Shown: positions 50,136 through 58,505, numbered from the stretch's first letter. The stretch is 64,000 bases of DNA from Planctomycetota bacterium (GCA_024280755.1 JAJRPN010000016.1:1-64000); one strand, 5' to 3'. A program made the numbers and translations. Notes: generated by a model not told the origin, from the sequence alone.

Positions 50136-50954
50136 ATGCAAACAATCACACCCAAAATCAACCCAACCCCAACCACTCCCATCGCCTCCCCCGGGCTTCC
50201 GGGGGAGGTGGCCGCGTCCCCGCAGCCAGAGGGGGTCCTTCTTTCCCCATCCCCCTCCCAATCTTCCCCCTCTTCCCCATTGCCTACTGCCAACTGCCCA
50301 TTGCCTTCCCCTCCCCTCACCAACGCCCTCCTCGAAGACCTCGTCAACCCTTCAATCACCGCCTTCGACCTTTGCAGCCTCCACCAACTCTCCCTCACCC
50401 AACTCGCCGACCTGCTCGAATCCGAAACCTACCAACAAACCACCGCCGCCATCGAACGCATCTCCAAGGCACGCATCAAAATCATCGAACCCGAAGCCCG
50501 CGCCCTCGCAACCGCTCGCCTCTCTGATATCCTCAAAGACAAACCAGAAACCCCAGCCCACGCCGAGACCCAACGCAAAGCCGCCAACACCCTCTTGCGA
50601 ACCCAACCAAAAGAAAAAACATGCGAGCCGCCTCGCATGTCAAAGGTTCGAGTTTCAAATCCAGATCAAAAACTCAAGGCCCATCGTCGTCGGGCGTATC
50701 GCTTGATGAATCATCAGCCGTGTCGTCAGTCGCCGTGTCTGAATCTGTATCGTCATCTGTCGGCAACGCTTCTACAGGCTCTACATACACCACGCCCTCA
50801 GGCAACCAATCATTCGGATCTTCACCAATCGCCAAAGCGATGGCGATGGCGATCTCATCAGAAAGATCGATCTGCTTGGGTGTTTCCGAAACTCCCGCTT
50901 CATCAGCATGTGCTTTGGCCAGCGAGATCAACTCACGCAGTTCCTCAGCCGTAA
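50136..50954 (+). CDS. doubtful CDS with a REP unit inside its 5' part
   Basis: The frame encodes 272 residues of uneven character. Residues 1-15 are polar, and about 17-37 are the translated REP-like unit at 50185-50240. About 38-60 are Ser/Pro low complexity. Residues 62-150 look like a real helical protein (L-L-E-D-L-V-N-P-S-I-T-A-F-D-L, L-T-Q-L-A-D-L-L-E-S, A-R-A-L-A-T-A-R-L). After about 165 it runs antisense across a terminator and the end of the next gene and is probably non-coding. It may be a gene damaged by REP insertion or frameshift at its end. The middle part is loosely like small helix-turn-helix or terminase-small-subunit proteins. Confidence 0.4.
   Translation: MQTITPKINPTPTTPIASPGLPGEVAASPQPEGVLLSPSPSQSSPSSPLPTANCPLPSPPLTNALLEDLVNPSITAFDLCSLHQLSLTQLADLLESETYQQTTAAIERISKARIKIIEPEARALATARLSDILKDKPETPAHAETQRKAANTLLRTQPKEKTCEPPRMSKVRVSNPDQKLKAHRRRAYRLMNHQPCRQSPCLNLYRHLSATLLQALHTPRPQATNHSDLHQSPKRWRWRSHQKDRSAWVFPKLPLHQHVLWPARSTHAVPQP
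50185..50240 (+). repeat. REP-like two-hairpin unit
   Basis: CCTCCCCCGGGCTTCCGGGGGAGG is followed by GGCCGCGTCCCCGCAGCC and AGAGGGGGTCCTT. Downstream, 50275-50310 repeats the CCCATTGCC-type heptamers found in the spacer of the MITE-like element at 3639. Confidence 0.75.
50614..50640 (-). terminator. intrinsic terminator of the gene at 50674
   Basis: On the minus strand an 8-bp stem ACATGCGA/TCGCATGT with a six-base loop is followed by six T. Confidence 0.85.
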
Positions 50955-51531
50955 CTTCATCCGCAGATCGCAACGCCGTAATCACGGTGCCGTTTTGGTT
51001 CACACGCAAGTTGAGCCGAATATCATCGTCGTCGGGGGTCGTAGTGGTAACCGATGCAAGCACTTCGCTGATCTTGCTAGGATGGATCGATTCATCAAAG
51101 AGTCCCTGCGAGAATCGAGCGAGTTCGATCCGAGATTGCACTCGTTCTGCTTCCTCAAAATCTGAACTACTGATATAGAAAGCATCAATCGAAGCCACAA
51201 TCGCAGCCGGAAGCACCGGCGACTTGACCAACCCCTCCATCACGCCCGCAAAGTCTTCAACCGAGATATCCTTATCCGTAAACTTGGTCATCAGCATCTC
51301 AACATGAGCATGAATCTCGTCCTTCTCAATCTGCTCAATCTGAGTCTCATCAAGAACAGCCGTCAATCCCTGCTCGAGTCCAGTCGAAACCCATCCACGC
51401 CATGAACGAGCAACAAAGATGACAGAAATAATCACCAGCACGATCGCGATGCCCAGCGCGATCAGGCAGCCAGTTAATACGCTCGCGTTTCGGCAAGCTG
51501 CCTTGGGTTTCAAAGTTCGAATTGATTGCAT
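50674..51531 (-). CDS. hypothetical membrane-anchored protein with acidic C-terminus
   Basis: This 285-residue protein starts at ATG 51531 with GAGGG eight bases before it. One membrane helix (about 20-45, I-A-L-G-I-A-I-V-L-V-I-I-S-V-I-F-V-A) follows a short basic cytoplasmic tail. The exterior part is helical and acidic, and the last ~30 residues are almost only Asp, Thr and Ser. No family is recognised. It ends at a good terminator and is monocistronic. Confidence 0.7.
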   Translation of the reverse strand: MQSIRTLKPKAACRNASVLTGCLIALGIAIVLVIISVIFVARSWRGWVSTGLEQGLTAVLDETQIEQIEKDEIHAHVEMLMTKFTDKDISVEDFAGVMEGLVKSPVLPAAIVASIDAFYISSSDFEEAERVQSRIELARFSQGLFDESIHPSKISEVLASVTTTTPDDDDIRLNLRVNQNGTVITALRSADEVTAEELRELISLAKAHADEAGVSETPKQIDLSDEIAIAIALAIGEDPNDWLPEGVVYVEPVEALPTDDDTDSDTATDDTADDSSSDTPDDDGP

Positions 51532-51796
51532 GGTGGAGTCCCTCATTGGTGTGATTGTGCGGTGGTCAAGGTGCGTTGGGCGATGTGTTCGCGCTCATAC
51601 TCATTGGTATTTTAACGCTTCAGGTTGCAAGAACGAAGGTTTGTTTCGCCAAAATTTGGAACAAAACAGCGATACAACGCTCATTTCGCCATTCTCTCTG
51701 CCAGTATTCCATATTCATGCACCCACATACGGTATGCTTATAGGGGACTTTACCAGTTCGGTACACAAAAACAGACTTATTGAGAGGAATACACAC

Positions 51797-52207
51797 ATGG
51801 CAAACTACAAAATCGAAGATGTTGAAGGAATCGGCCCGTCCTACGGCGAGAAACTCCGTGAAGCAGGAATCACCGACACCGATGGCTTGCTCACCGCATG
51901 CAACACGAAAAAACAACGCACCGAGCTCGCGGAGAAAACCGAGATCACCGAAACACTCATCGGCAAGTGGGCCAACATGGTTGACCTTTACCGCATCAAG
52001 GGTGTTGGTTCAGAGTTCGCAGAACTTCTCGAAGCTTCAGGCGTTGATACCGTTCCCGAACTCGCCCAGCGCAACGCCGAAAACTTGGCTGCGAAGATGA
52101 TCGAAATGAACGACGCCAAAAGCCTCACTCGCCGCGTGCCAACCGGCGCAGAGGTTGAGAAGTGGGTTGCCGAAGCCAAGACGCTTCCGCGTATGCTCGA
52201 ATACTAA
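51797..52207 (+). CDS. DUF4332 helix-hairpin-helix protein
   Basis: This 136-residue protein contains two tandem helix-hairpin-helix units, V-E-G-I-G-P-S-Y-G-E-K-L and I-K-G-V-G-S-E-F-A-E-L-L-E. This matches the DUF4332 pattern, related to DNA-binding HhH domains of polymerases and ligases. Nucleic-acid binding is likely but its role is unknown. The ATG at 51797 follows GAGAGGAA; the frame is open far upstream, but that part is not protein-like. A terminator follows 34 bases downstream. Monocistronic. Confidence 0.87.
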   Translation: MANYKIEDVEGIGPSYGEKLREAGITDTDGLLTACNTKKQRTELAEKTEITETLIGKWANMVDLYRIKGVGSEFAELLEASGVDTVPELAQRNAENLAAKMIEMNDAKSLTRRVPTGAEVEKWVAEAKTLPRMLEY

Positions 52208-52240
52208 ATGATCGATCCGATCATTTGATTGACATAGAAT

Positions 52241-52276
52241 CCCGAGCCTTGCCCATTGGCACTGCTCGGGTTTTTT
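52241..52276 (+). terminator. intrinsic terminator
   Basis: CCCGAGC (52241-52247) pairs with GCTCGGG (52264-52270), followed by six T. It closes the DUF4332 gene 33 bases after the stop. Confidence 0.85.
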
Positions 52277-52299
52277 GTAGTTGTTTGAAAGAGGTACCT

Positions 52300-53340
52300 A
52301 TGCACTGGTTTGATGCTCATCTTGATTTGGCCTACATCGCAGAGAACGGGCGTGATATGCACGCTGTACTATCTAAGTGCCGAGGGCGATATCAGCCGGC
52401 AGCCGTGACATTACCTTCGATGATTGATGGGCAGGTGACCAAATGCTTGGGCACGGTGTTTACCGAAGGGGTCGATCCAGAACGCACGGATTCGGAAGCC
52501 GGGGCGTTTACCTATCCGTTCGGCGATGCCGATGCAGCCTACCGCGCGGGGATGCGTCAGTTGCTGCTGTATAAGGCATGGTTCGAAGCCGGGCTGATCT
52601 CGCGGCTGCCCAAGCGTGGAGAAGCGGCTGAGAGTTCTGATGCACCGTTGCAACTCGGTGTGCTCGTCGAATGTGCCGACCCGATTACGAATCCAGACGA
52701 GCTTGATCAATGGGCCGACCTTGGCGTTGTTGCGATCGGCATGGCCTGGTGGCATCAATCTCGCTATGCGGGCGGCAACGGGACAGACCATACGAAACCA
52801 GGCGACGGCTTGACAGATCTTGGCCGTGAACTGGCCAAGCGAATGGACGAACTCAACATCGTGCATGATCTTTCGCATTTGTCCCAGCGATCAACCGATG
52901 AGTTGTTGTCATTGACTGACAAGGCGGTGATTGCTTCGCATTCGAATAGCCGAGCGTTGATGGGTGATCCAAACACGCAAGATAACCAGAGGCATCTGAA
53001 TGATGAGACCATCATCGAGATCGCCAAGCGTGGGGGCGTGATCGGGTTGAACTTGCTGGGTGATTTTGTTACGCCGGGCATGAAGAAAGGGCAACGCGCG
53101 TTGATCTCGGATTGTGTCCGTCATATCGAGCATGTGTGCGCGTTGACCAACTCACGGGCGCACATCGCGCTCGGTTCGGACATGGACGGCGGGTTCGGAG
53201 CCGACGGCTTGCCCGAAGGGATCAATACGCCTTCGGATCTTACTGTACTCACCAAAGCGCTCCAGAGGCAAGGTTGGAACGAAGCCGAACTTGCCGGGTT
53301 TGCTCATGCCAACTGGGAACGGTTTTGGGCGGGAGGATAA
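52300..53340 (+). CDS. membrane dipeptidase family (M19) metallohydrolase
   Basis: This 346-residue amidohydrolase-fold protein has zinc ligands D-A-H7-L-D9 at the N-terminus, the bridging Glu in L-V-E-C-A-D, and His residues in V-H-D-L-S-H-L-S and I-A-S-H-S-N-S. L-G-S-D-M-D-G-G-F-G near the C-terminus is also typical of renal-dipeptidase relatives that cleave dipeptides, D-amino-acid peptides or beta-lactams. There is no signal peptide, so it is cytoplasmic here. The ATG at 52300 follows AAGAGG; the long open frame upstream covers a terminator. It ends seven bases before the broken aminotransferase, which runs the other way. Confidence 0.9.
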   Translation: MHWFDAHLDLAYIAENGRDMHAVLSKCRGRYQPAAVTLPSMIDGQVTKCLGTVFTEGVDPERTDSEAGAFTYPFGDADAAYRAGMRQLLLYKAWFEAGLISRLPKRGEAAESSDAPLQLGVLVECADPITNPDELDQWADLGVVAIGMAWWHQSRYAGGNGTDHTKPGDGLTDLGRELAKRMDELNIVHDLSHLSQRSTDELLSLTDKAVIASHSNSRALMGDPNTQDNQRHLNDETIIEIAKRGGVIGLNLLGDFVTPGMKKGQRALISDCVRHIEHVCALTNSRAHIALGSDMDGGFGADGLPEGINTPSDLTVLTKALQRQGWNEAELAGFAHANWERFWAGG

Positions 53341-53347
53341 AACGGGT

Positions 53348-54576
53348 TTAAGCCTTGTTTTCAAAGGCTTTGAGTTCTGTCAAAATCGCCTCGCCCATGT
53401 AGGCATACTGCTCGATCGTGTTATAGACCTGTGGGCTGACGCGCACCATGAGCCCGTTGCCTTTGGGTGACGGGACAATCATTGTTTCGATTCGATGGTT
53501 TGCAAAGAGCAACTCGCGCAGCACGCCGGGCTCCATTGTTGTAGATGGTACATCAATGACTGCCAGAGGCCCAAGCATTGAATCGGGCACAGCGGGTTTG
53601 GTGCCGAACATTTCGCAAAGCAAATCGCGTGCTTCTAAACAGAGCTTGTGATTGTGCGCCATCACGGCATCGATCCCGCCGGGAAGAACGCCTTGTAAGA
53701 AGGCGATTGAGTCGACAATCGAAAGCACGCCGGTCCGGTCGTCTGTGCCCATGTAGTCAAACTCATGGTTGAATGCGCTTCGTTGTGTTCGGGTGCAGGC
53801 TGCTTCGAGGCTCTGGGCATGGTTGCTCAAAACCATCGGACGGAAGCCGTCTTGTAGATCGTTTCGGACATGTAAAAACGCGACGCCCTTTGGGCTGCAT
53901 AGCCATTTGTGCCCGTTGCCTGTGGTGTAGGCTGCGCCCCAGGTGTCGATATCCATCGGCACGCACCCCGGGCCGTGGGCGGCATCGAGGAGTGTTTCGA
54001 TGCCGAGGGCTTTGAGTTCTTTGATGATTCGTTCGATAGGCATGCGTACTGCGGTCGCGCTGGTGATCAGGCTGATCAAGACCAGCTTTGTTCGATCGGT
54101 GGCCTTTGACATGATGGTATCGACGATTGAGTTTTCGCAGATATCATCCCATTGGATCTCGGCGACAACGACTTTGGCGCCGGTTTGTTGGGCGACGAAG
54201 TCGAAGTTGTTTGTGCATGCGGGGTATTCGAGATTGGTGACAATCATTTCGTCGTTGGGTTCGAGTTTGAGGTTGTGGAGTACTGTTGCGACCGCGGTTG
54301 TTGCGTTGTTGACGAATACCACATCGGCAGCTTGGGCATTGATCAGCTTAGCGAGGGCTTAGCGAGGGCTTGGCGAGAGCGGTCGACCATGTTCCAAAGG
54401 TCATAGAGATAAAACCGCATCGCGTCGGCTTCGACTCGATCGCGGTATTTTTGATGTGCTTGGACGACTTGCGTTGGGCATGCGCCAAACGAGCCGTGGT
54501 TGACATAGACGACTGTCGGATCAAGGCGGAAGAGGTTATTGAGCAGCGATGGCGCTGGCAGCTTTGGGATTGTCAT
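53348..54576 (-). pseudogene. class V aminotransferase broken by an 11-bp tandem duplication
   Basis: Two frames together make one isopenicillin-N-epimerase-like PLP enzyme. The N-terminal 77 residues (54576-54343) contain V-N-H-G-S-F-G-A-C-P, and the C-terminal frame (54322-53348) has N-N-A-T-T-A-V-A-T-V, D-A-A-H-G-P-G-C and G-N-G-H-K-W-L-C-S-P-K-G with the PLP Lys. Between them AGCGAGGGCTT is duplicated perfectly (54350-54360, 54361-54371); deleting one copy restores the frame (A-L-A-K-L-I-N-A-Q-A-A-D-V-V-F-V-N-N). A TAAACT box lies five bases before the ATG. It is a paralogue of the intact gene at 43437. It could be a recent mutation, a phase-variable state or a sequence error. Confidence 0.85.
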
Positions 54577-54581
54577 ACACC

Positions 54582-54587
54582 AGTTTA
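54582..54587 (-). promoter_or_regulatory. putative -10 box of a leaderless promoter (broken aminotransferase)
   Basis: On the minus strand TAAACT lies five bases before the ATG at 54576; there is no ribosome binding site. Confidence 0.4.
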
Positions 54588-54626
54588 GCCGAAATGATCA
54601 GATTGGGCAGTTTGGTTCTTATGAGA

Positions 54627-55088
54627 TCAGCCTCGAAGATCGAGCGATCGTCCGAGTGCTACATTGCCAACCGAGTTGGCGGCTCTGTTTGCAGAGACAT
54701 TCGTCGCGGCAAGGTTCCGATCGGCAGCTTGGGGATACATGTTGTATGTGCCTGCGCTGGTGACCATTGGCTTTGGGCCTGTGATCTGGGCGATGTCTGT
54801 GTTGAGATCGATCGCTTGGACCTTGCCGCCAACGAGATCACCGATTGAGGATGATTTGAGGGCGGATTGCTTTGGTGCGATTTTGCCAATGGTGTCGGCC
54901 CGTTGGGGCTGATGGGTTGGTTGGGTCGGCTGAACAGAAGTTGTGGAGGTTGTCGGGGCGACCGGACGCATCGGCTGGATCGATCTGGCGTATGGAGCAC
55001 CGCCCGGGCGGTTCATGCGCGGGGACTGGGCGTAGGCGCGGAGCGCTTGGTTGATTGGGAATGAGCTGGCTGAGTTGATTCGATCCAT
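54627..55088 (-). CDS. hypothetical Pro/Gln/Thr-rich protein
   Basis: This 153-residue protein is not recognised. The N-terminal two thirds are disordered, rich in Pro, Thr and Gln (P-T-Q-P-T-H-Q-P-Q). The C-terminal third is more structured (D-L-V-G-G-K-V-Q-A-I-D-L) and ends A-L-G-R-S-L-D-L-R-G, similar in style to the end of the hypothetical at 12007 (G-Q-V-L-D-L-Y-L). No signal or membrane segment. ATATAAA lies immediately before the ATG. Confidence 0.55.
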   Translation of the reverse strand: MDRINSASSFPINQALRAYAQSPRMNRPGGAPYARSIQPMRPVAPTTSTTSVQPTQPTHQPQRADTIGKIAPKQSALKSSSIGDLVGGKVQAIDLNTDIAQITGPKPMVTSAGTYNMYPQAADRNLAATNVSANRAANSVGNVALGRSLDLRG

Positions 55089-55392
55089 CGGTTTATATCT
55101 CGATTGCCGGGCGGCGGTCGTACGAACTGACCCTTATCCAGAAACTACTGGCACACGGCGAATGCTTGATCCGTCCATCCTTGGACACGGTTTCTGCTTT
55201 CACAGGCCTCATCTTACCAGATTCATCATCGGCGATCACGCATTGATTGCGTGATAACTGGTGGTGGACTTGAGAAATTGTGTTATTGGCTGTCCAATTT
55301 TGCGCGTTGTTGAGTCGGTGACTGGGTGAAGTATATGGGCACCCGGCGAGTAGTGGTGCCTGACATAACGGGAAATTTATTTTGATTGAGAG
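55089..55392. other. intergenic region without a visible gene
   Basis: About 300 bases between a divergent pair. The only structured feature is a GGGCACCCGGC segment at 55337-55347, the reverse of the GGGTGCC repeat family. No conserved promoter besides the TACACT box at 55393 was recognised. Confidence 0.5.
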
Positions 55393-55398
55393 TACACT
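55393..55398 (+). promoter_or_regulatory. putative -10 box of a leaderless promoter
   Basis: TACACT lies six bases before the ATG at 55405; no ribosome binding site is seen. Confidence 0.42.
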
Positions 55399-55404
55399 GG
55401 CAAC

Positions 55405-56085
55405 ATGATTCCGAATTGGCTTATCTTCACTCTGCTTGGTATCTGGCTTGCCGGAACCTGCATCTGGGCAATACGCTCAGATCGGAATCAAGATCGTCGA
55501 CTTGGTAGACGCGCACTCAATGACCTCGGGAAATCCTGGCGGCTGCATGAAGATAAACTCAGCCAATCGCAAGCTCCTTTTTATCACGCTATGCCATCTG
55601 AATCAGCCAGTTTCATGCGACTCACGCCAGTGCTGAGCCGGGAGTTTAATGGATCAACAGCATGGTTGTTTGGAAACCCAACGAATCCCAACCCCAATAA
55701 ACCAATCGGATCGTGCGTTATGGTAGCGATCCCTATCCAATGGCCTTACCAATTCTTACTGCGACTCCAGCCTTATAAACTTGGGGACGATTGGAAGCGT
55801 CGCATTTGGGATTCGCGGTTTGATTTGGTTGGGAAGGAATACGCTCATCATCGATGGTGGCTTTGTTCAACGAAGGAGAGTCAACTCACTGAAAGATTGG
55901 CAAGAAATATTGCAAAGCAAATTAAAACAGATGCTGTTCTCGCTGTGCAAATAGGGCATGGCTACCTGGTCACATCTTGCGAAACAATGTGTCGCGGCGA
56001 GAACTATTTACGGGCATGGGAGGGGACAGAAGAAATATGGGATATTTTGGATAATCTCTCGTTACCAATGCCGGGTGCCCTGTAG
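55405..56085 (+). CDS. hypothetical single-pass membrane protein
   Basis: This 226-residue protein has an N-terminal membrane helix (about 5-23, L-I-F-T-L-L-G-I-W-L-A-G-T-C-I-W-A). A soluble domain rich in Trp and Arg follows, with H-H-R-W-W-L-C-S-T-K-E and V-Q-I-G-H-G-Y. No family is recognised. Its final codons (M-P-G-A-L) are encoded by GCCGGGTGCCCTG, a member of the GGGTGCC repeat family, so the true end may have been altered by the repeat. Repeat-like sequence also lies 55 bases before it. Confidence 0.6.
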   Translation: MIPNWLIFTLLGIWLAGTCIWAIRSDRNQDRRLGRRALNDLGKSWRLHEDKLSQSQAPFYHAMPSESASFMRLTPVLSREFNGSTAWLFGNPTNPNPNKPIGSCVMVAIPIQWPYQFLLRLQPYKLGDDWKRRIWDSRFDLVGKEYAHHRWWLCSTKESQLTERLARNIAKQIKTDAVLAVQIGHGYLVTSCETMCRGENYLRAWEGTEEIWDILDNLSLPMPGAL

Positions 56086-56122
56086 GAACAGTTTATTTGT
56101 AATTCGATCTTACTCTCTTTCT

Positions 56123-56197
56123 GGGTGCCATGTTGGAGGCGTCTTCGGCTCCTGCATGTTCAAAGACCTGCACATGCTTCGCATGAACAGGGCACCC
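56123..56197. repeat. inverted GGGTGCC-family repeats
   Basis: GGGTGCCATG with inner hairpin GGAGGCGTCTTCGGCTCC (56123-56159) is followed by an inverted partial copy ending GGGCACCC (to 56197). This resembles the pair at 30415-30514 and may act as a stop for one or both flanking genes. Confidence 0.6.
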
Positions 56198-56267
56198 GGC
56201 ATTCAGATGAGTGAAGAAAAAGCCCGGAGGGTGTCCGGGCTTGTGGGGGTTAAATAGTTCGGTTCAA

Positions 56268-58337
56268 TCAGTCGTCGTGATCGTGGCCGGCGAAGGCGGC
56301 GATGACTTCTTGTTGGACCTGAGGCGGGGTGTTCTCGTCGTGGGAGTATTCCATGGTGTAGGAGCCTGAGCCTGCGGTGATGGATTTTAACTCTGTAGAG
56401 AAGTTTTGGAGTTCACTTAAGGGTGCTTGGGCGACGATGGTGCATTGGTCGCCGGGGAGCATGAGTGTGTCTTGGATTTGGCCTCGCTTGGTGGAGAGAT
56501 CGCCAGCGATGTCGCCCATGCGATCGGACGGGACCGTGATTTCAAGGTGCACGATCGGTTCGAGGAGCATGGGTTTGGCGTTGATCACGGCTTCGATGAA
56601 GGCGCGTTTTCCTGCGGTGATGAAGGCGATTTCTTTGGAGTCGACCGCGTGGAACTTGCCGTCGAAGACTTCGACCTTGATGCCCGACATTGGGTAGCCA
56701 GCGACTGCGCCGTGTTCGAGTGCGCTGCGGATACCTTTTTCGATCGCGGGCATGAACTGTCTTGGGATTGACCCGCCTACGGTTGCGTTGACGAACTCGA
56801 ATCCAGATTCGTGATTTGCGGGGAGTGGTTCAACGCGGAGGTGGACTTCGCCGAACTGACCGGCGCCGCCGGATTGTTTTTTGTGACGATGTGAGCCTTC
56901 GCCCTTGCCTGCGATGGTTTCTTTGTAGGCGATTCGCGGGGGTTCGGTGACGAGTTCGATGCCCATTTGTTCTTTGAACTTTTCGACGACCACGCGGAGA
57001 TGAAACTCGCCGAGCCCGCGCATGACCGTTTGCTTGGTCGCGGCGATTCGTTCGATGACGAGCGATGGATCTTCGGCCAACAACTTGTGGATTGCGGTCG
57101 AGAACTTGGTTTCGTCGGCGTGGTTTTTGAGTTCGATTGATAGGCCGTACATTGGCTTGGGGAGCGGCAAGGGTTTGAGGTGGACGGAGTCGAGATCGTG
57201 TCCTTCATGGAGGACGGCGTCGAAGTGGACATCGTCGAGTTTGCCGATCGCGCCGATGTCGCCTGGGCCGAGCTCGTCGACTTCGTGCGATTCTTTGCCT
57301 TGGCGTTTGAGGAGGTGCCCGATTTTGACGGGTTTTTTTGCGTCGCCGATGATGATTTCGGACTTGGATCGCAGCGTGCCTTGATGGACGCGGAAGACGC
57401 CGAGCTTGCCTACGAATGAGTCGGTGGCGACCTTGAAGACATGGGCAAGGACTGGTTTTGAGGCATCGGGTTCTGCCTGGAACTCGTGCTCTTCGCCGCC
57501 CTCTTCGTCGCGTTTCATGAACGGGCGTGGGTTGCCTTCGAGCGGTGAAGGCAGGGTCGATGCAAAGATGTGGAGGAGTTGGTCGATGCCTGCGCCGGTT
57601 TTGGCGGAGCAGAAGCAGATGGGGACGAGGTGTGCTTCGCGGAGTGCTTTTACGAACACATCGTGGAGTTGTTGTTTAGAGATGTTGTGCTCGTCGCCGT
57701 CGTCGAGGTAGGTGTCCATCAGGTCGTCTTGCATTTCGACGATTTGTTCGATGATGGTTTGATGTGCGTCGTCGGTGGATGAGAAGAGCGTTTCGCCGCT
57801 TCCTTCGTCATCGAAGACCGAAATCGCGCTTGTGCGATCGGGTGAGGGCAGGTTGATGGGGAGGCATTCTGCGCCGAACTCTTGTTTGATGGATTCGACG
57901 AGTGCTGGCAGATCGCATTGGTCGTCATCGATTTTATTGATGATGATCATGCGTGGGAGATTGCGTTCTTTGGCGATGCGCATCATGCGTCGGGTCATTG
58001 GGGCGATGCCGTCGTGTGCGTCGATGACGACGCAGATTGTTTCGACTGCTGGGAACACTGATATTGCTTGGCCGACGAAATCGCCGAGACCTGGCGCATC
58101 TATGAGGTTGACCATGTGCCCTTCATGATCGAAGTGGAGCAGGGATGTGCGGAGGGAATGTTTGTGGTGTTTTTCTTCTTCGGACCAGTCGGAGAATGTT
58201 GAGCCGTCTTCGATGGAGCCCATTCTGTCGATGGTTTTTGTTGAGAAGAGGAGGCGTTCGGCTAAGAGTGTTTTTCCTGCGCCTGTTTGTCCTACGAGTG
58301 CAATGTTTCTGATATCCGCCGGGGATCGAAGTGCCAT
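56268..58337 (-). CDS. EF-G-like translational GTPase (not canonical FusA)
   Basis: This 689-residue protein starts at ATG 58337 after a strong AAAGGAGG. G1 is G-Q-T-G-A-G-K-T, G3 D-A-P-G (instead of D-T-P-G) and G4 N-K-I-D. The switch-I region reads F-S-D-W-S-E-E-E-K-H-H-K-H-S-L in place of the D-x-x-x-E-R-G-I-T-I of true EF-G, the pattern of the EF-G-like (EF-G2) branch. Domains II to V follow in order (A-H-V-F-K-V-A-T-D; G-M-G-E-L-H-like G-L-G-E-F-H-L; domain IV with K-G-E-G-S-H; V-H-L-E-I-T-V-P). Such proteins often lack full translocase activity, and their cellular task is unsettled. Confidence 0.88.
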   Translation of the reverse strand: MALRSPADIRNIALVGQTGAGKTLLAERLLFSTKTIDRMGSIEDGSTFSDWSEEEKHHKHSLRTSLLHFDHEGHMVNLIDAPGLGDFVGQAISVFPAVETICVVIDAHDGIAPMTRRMMRIAKERNLPRMIIINKIDDDQCDLPALVESIKQEFGAECLPINLPSPDRTSAISVFDDEGSGETLFSSTDDAHQTIIEQIVEMQDDLMDTYLDDGDEHNISKQQLHDVFVKALREAHLVPICFCSAKTGAGIDQLLHIFASTLPSPLEGNPRPFMKRDEEGGEEHEFQAEPDASKPVLAHVFKVATDSFVGKLGVFRVHQGTLRSKSEIIIGDAKKPVKIGHLLKRQGKESHEVDELGPGDIGAIGKLDDVHFDAVLHEGHDLDSVHLKPLPLPKPMYGLSIELKNHADETKFSTAIHKLLAEDPSLVIERIAATKQTVMRGLGEFHLRVVVEKFKEQMGIELVTEPPRIAYKETIAGKGEGSHRHKKQSGGAGQFGEVHLRVEPLPANHESGFEFVNATVGGSIPRQFMPAIEKGIRSALEHGAVAGYPMSGIKVEVFDGKFHAVDSKEIAFITAGKRAFIEAVINAKPMLLEPIVHLEITVPSDRMGDIAGDLSTKRGQIQDTLMLPGDQCTIVAQAPLSELQNFSTELKSITAGSGSYTMEYSHDENTPPQVQQEVIAAFAGHDHDD

Positions 58338-58494
58338 AACTAACCGCCTCCTTTCGGCGGGCGCTGTCGGCCCTTGAACACCGCGGGCCGATGTTGCCCG
58401 CAACTGAGATGTATGCACAGGGTTGGCTGTGCGACTGACATTCTAGCAGGACACGACTGCAATTGGAAGATGAAACTTGAGGGATTCGTCTTGA

Positions 58495-58500
58495 TACAAT
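58495..58500 (+). promoter_or_regulatory. putative -10 box of a leaderless promoter
   Basis: TACAAT (within GATACAAT) lies five bases before the ATG at 58506, without a ribosome binding site. Confidence 0.5.
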
Positions 58501-58505
58501 GTTCT

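Noticed and set aside
55135..55160. TGGCAC...ATGCTT resembling a sigma-54 promoter
   Set aside because: The GG-to-GC spacing is 12 bases instead of the required 10.
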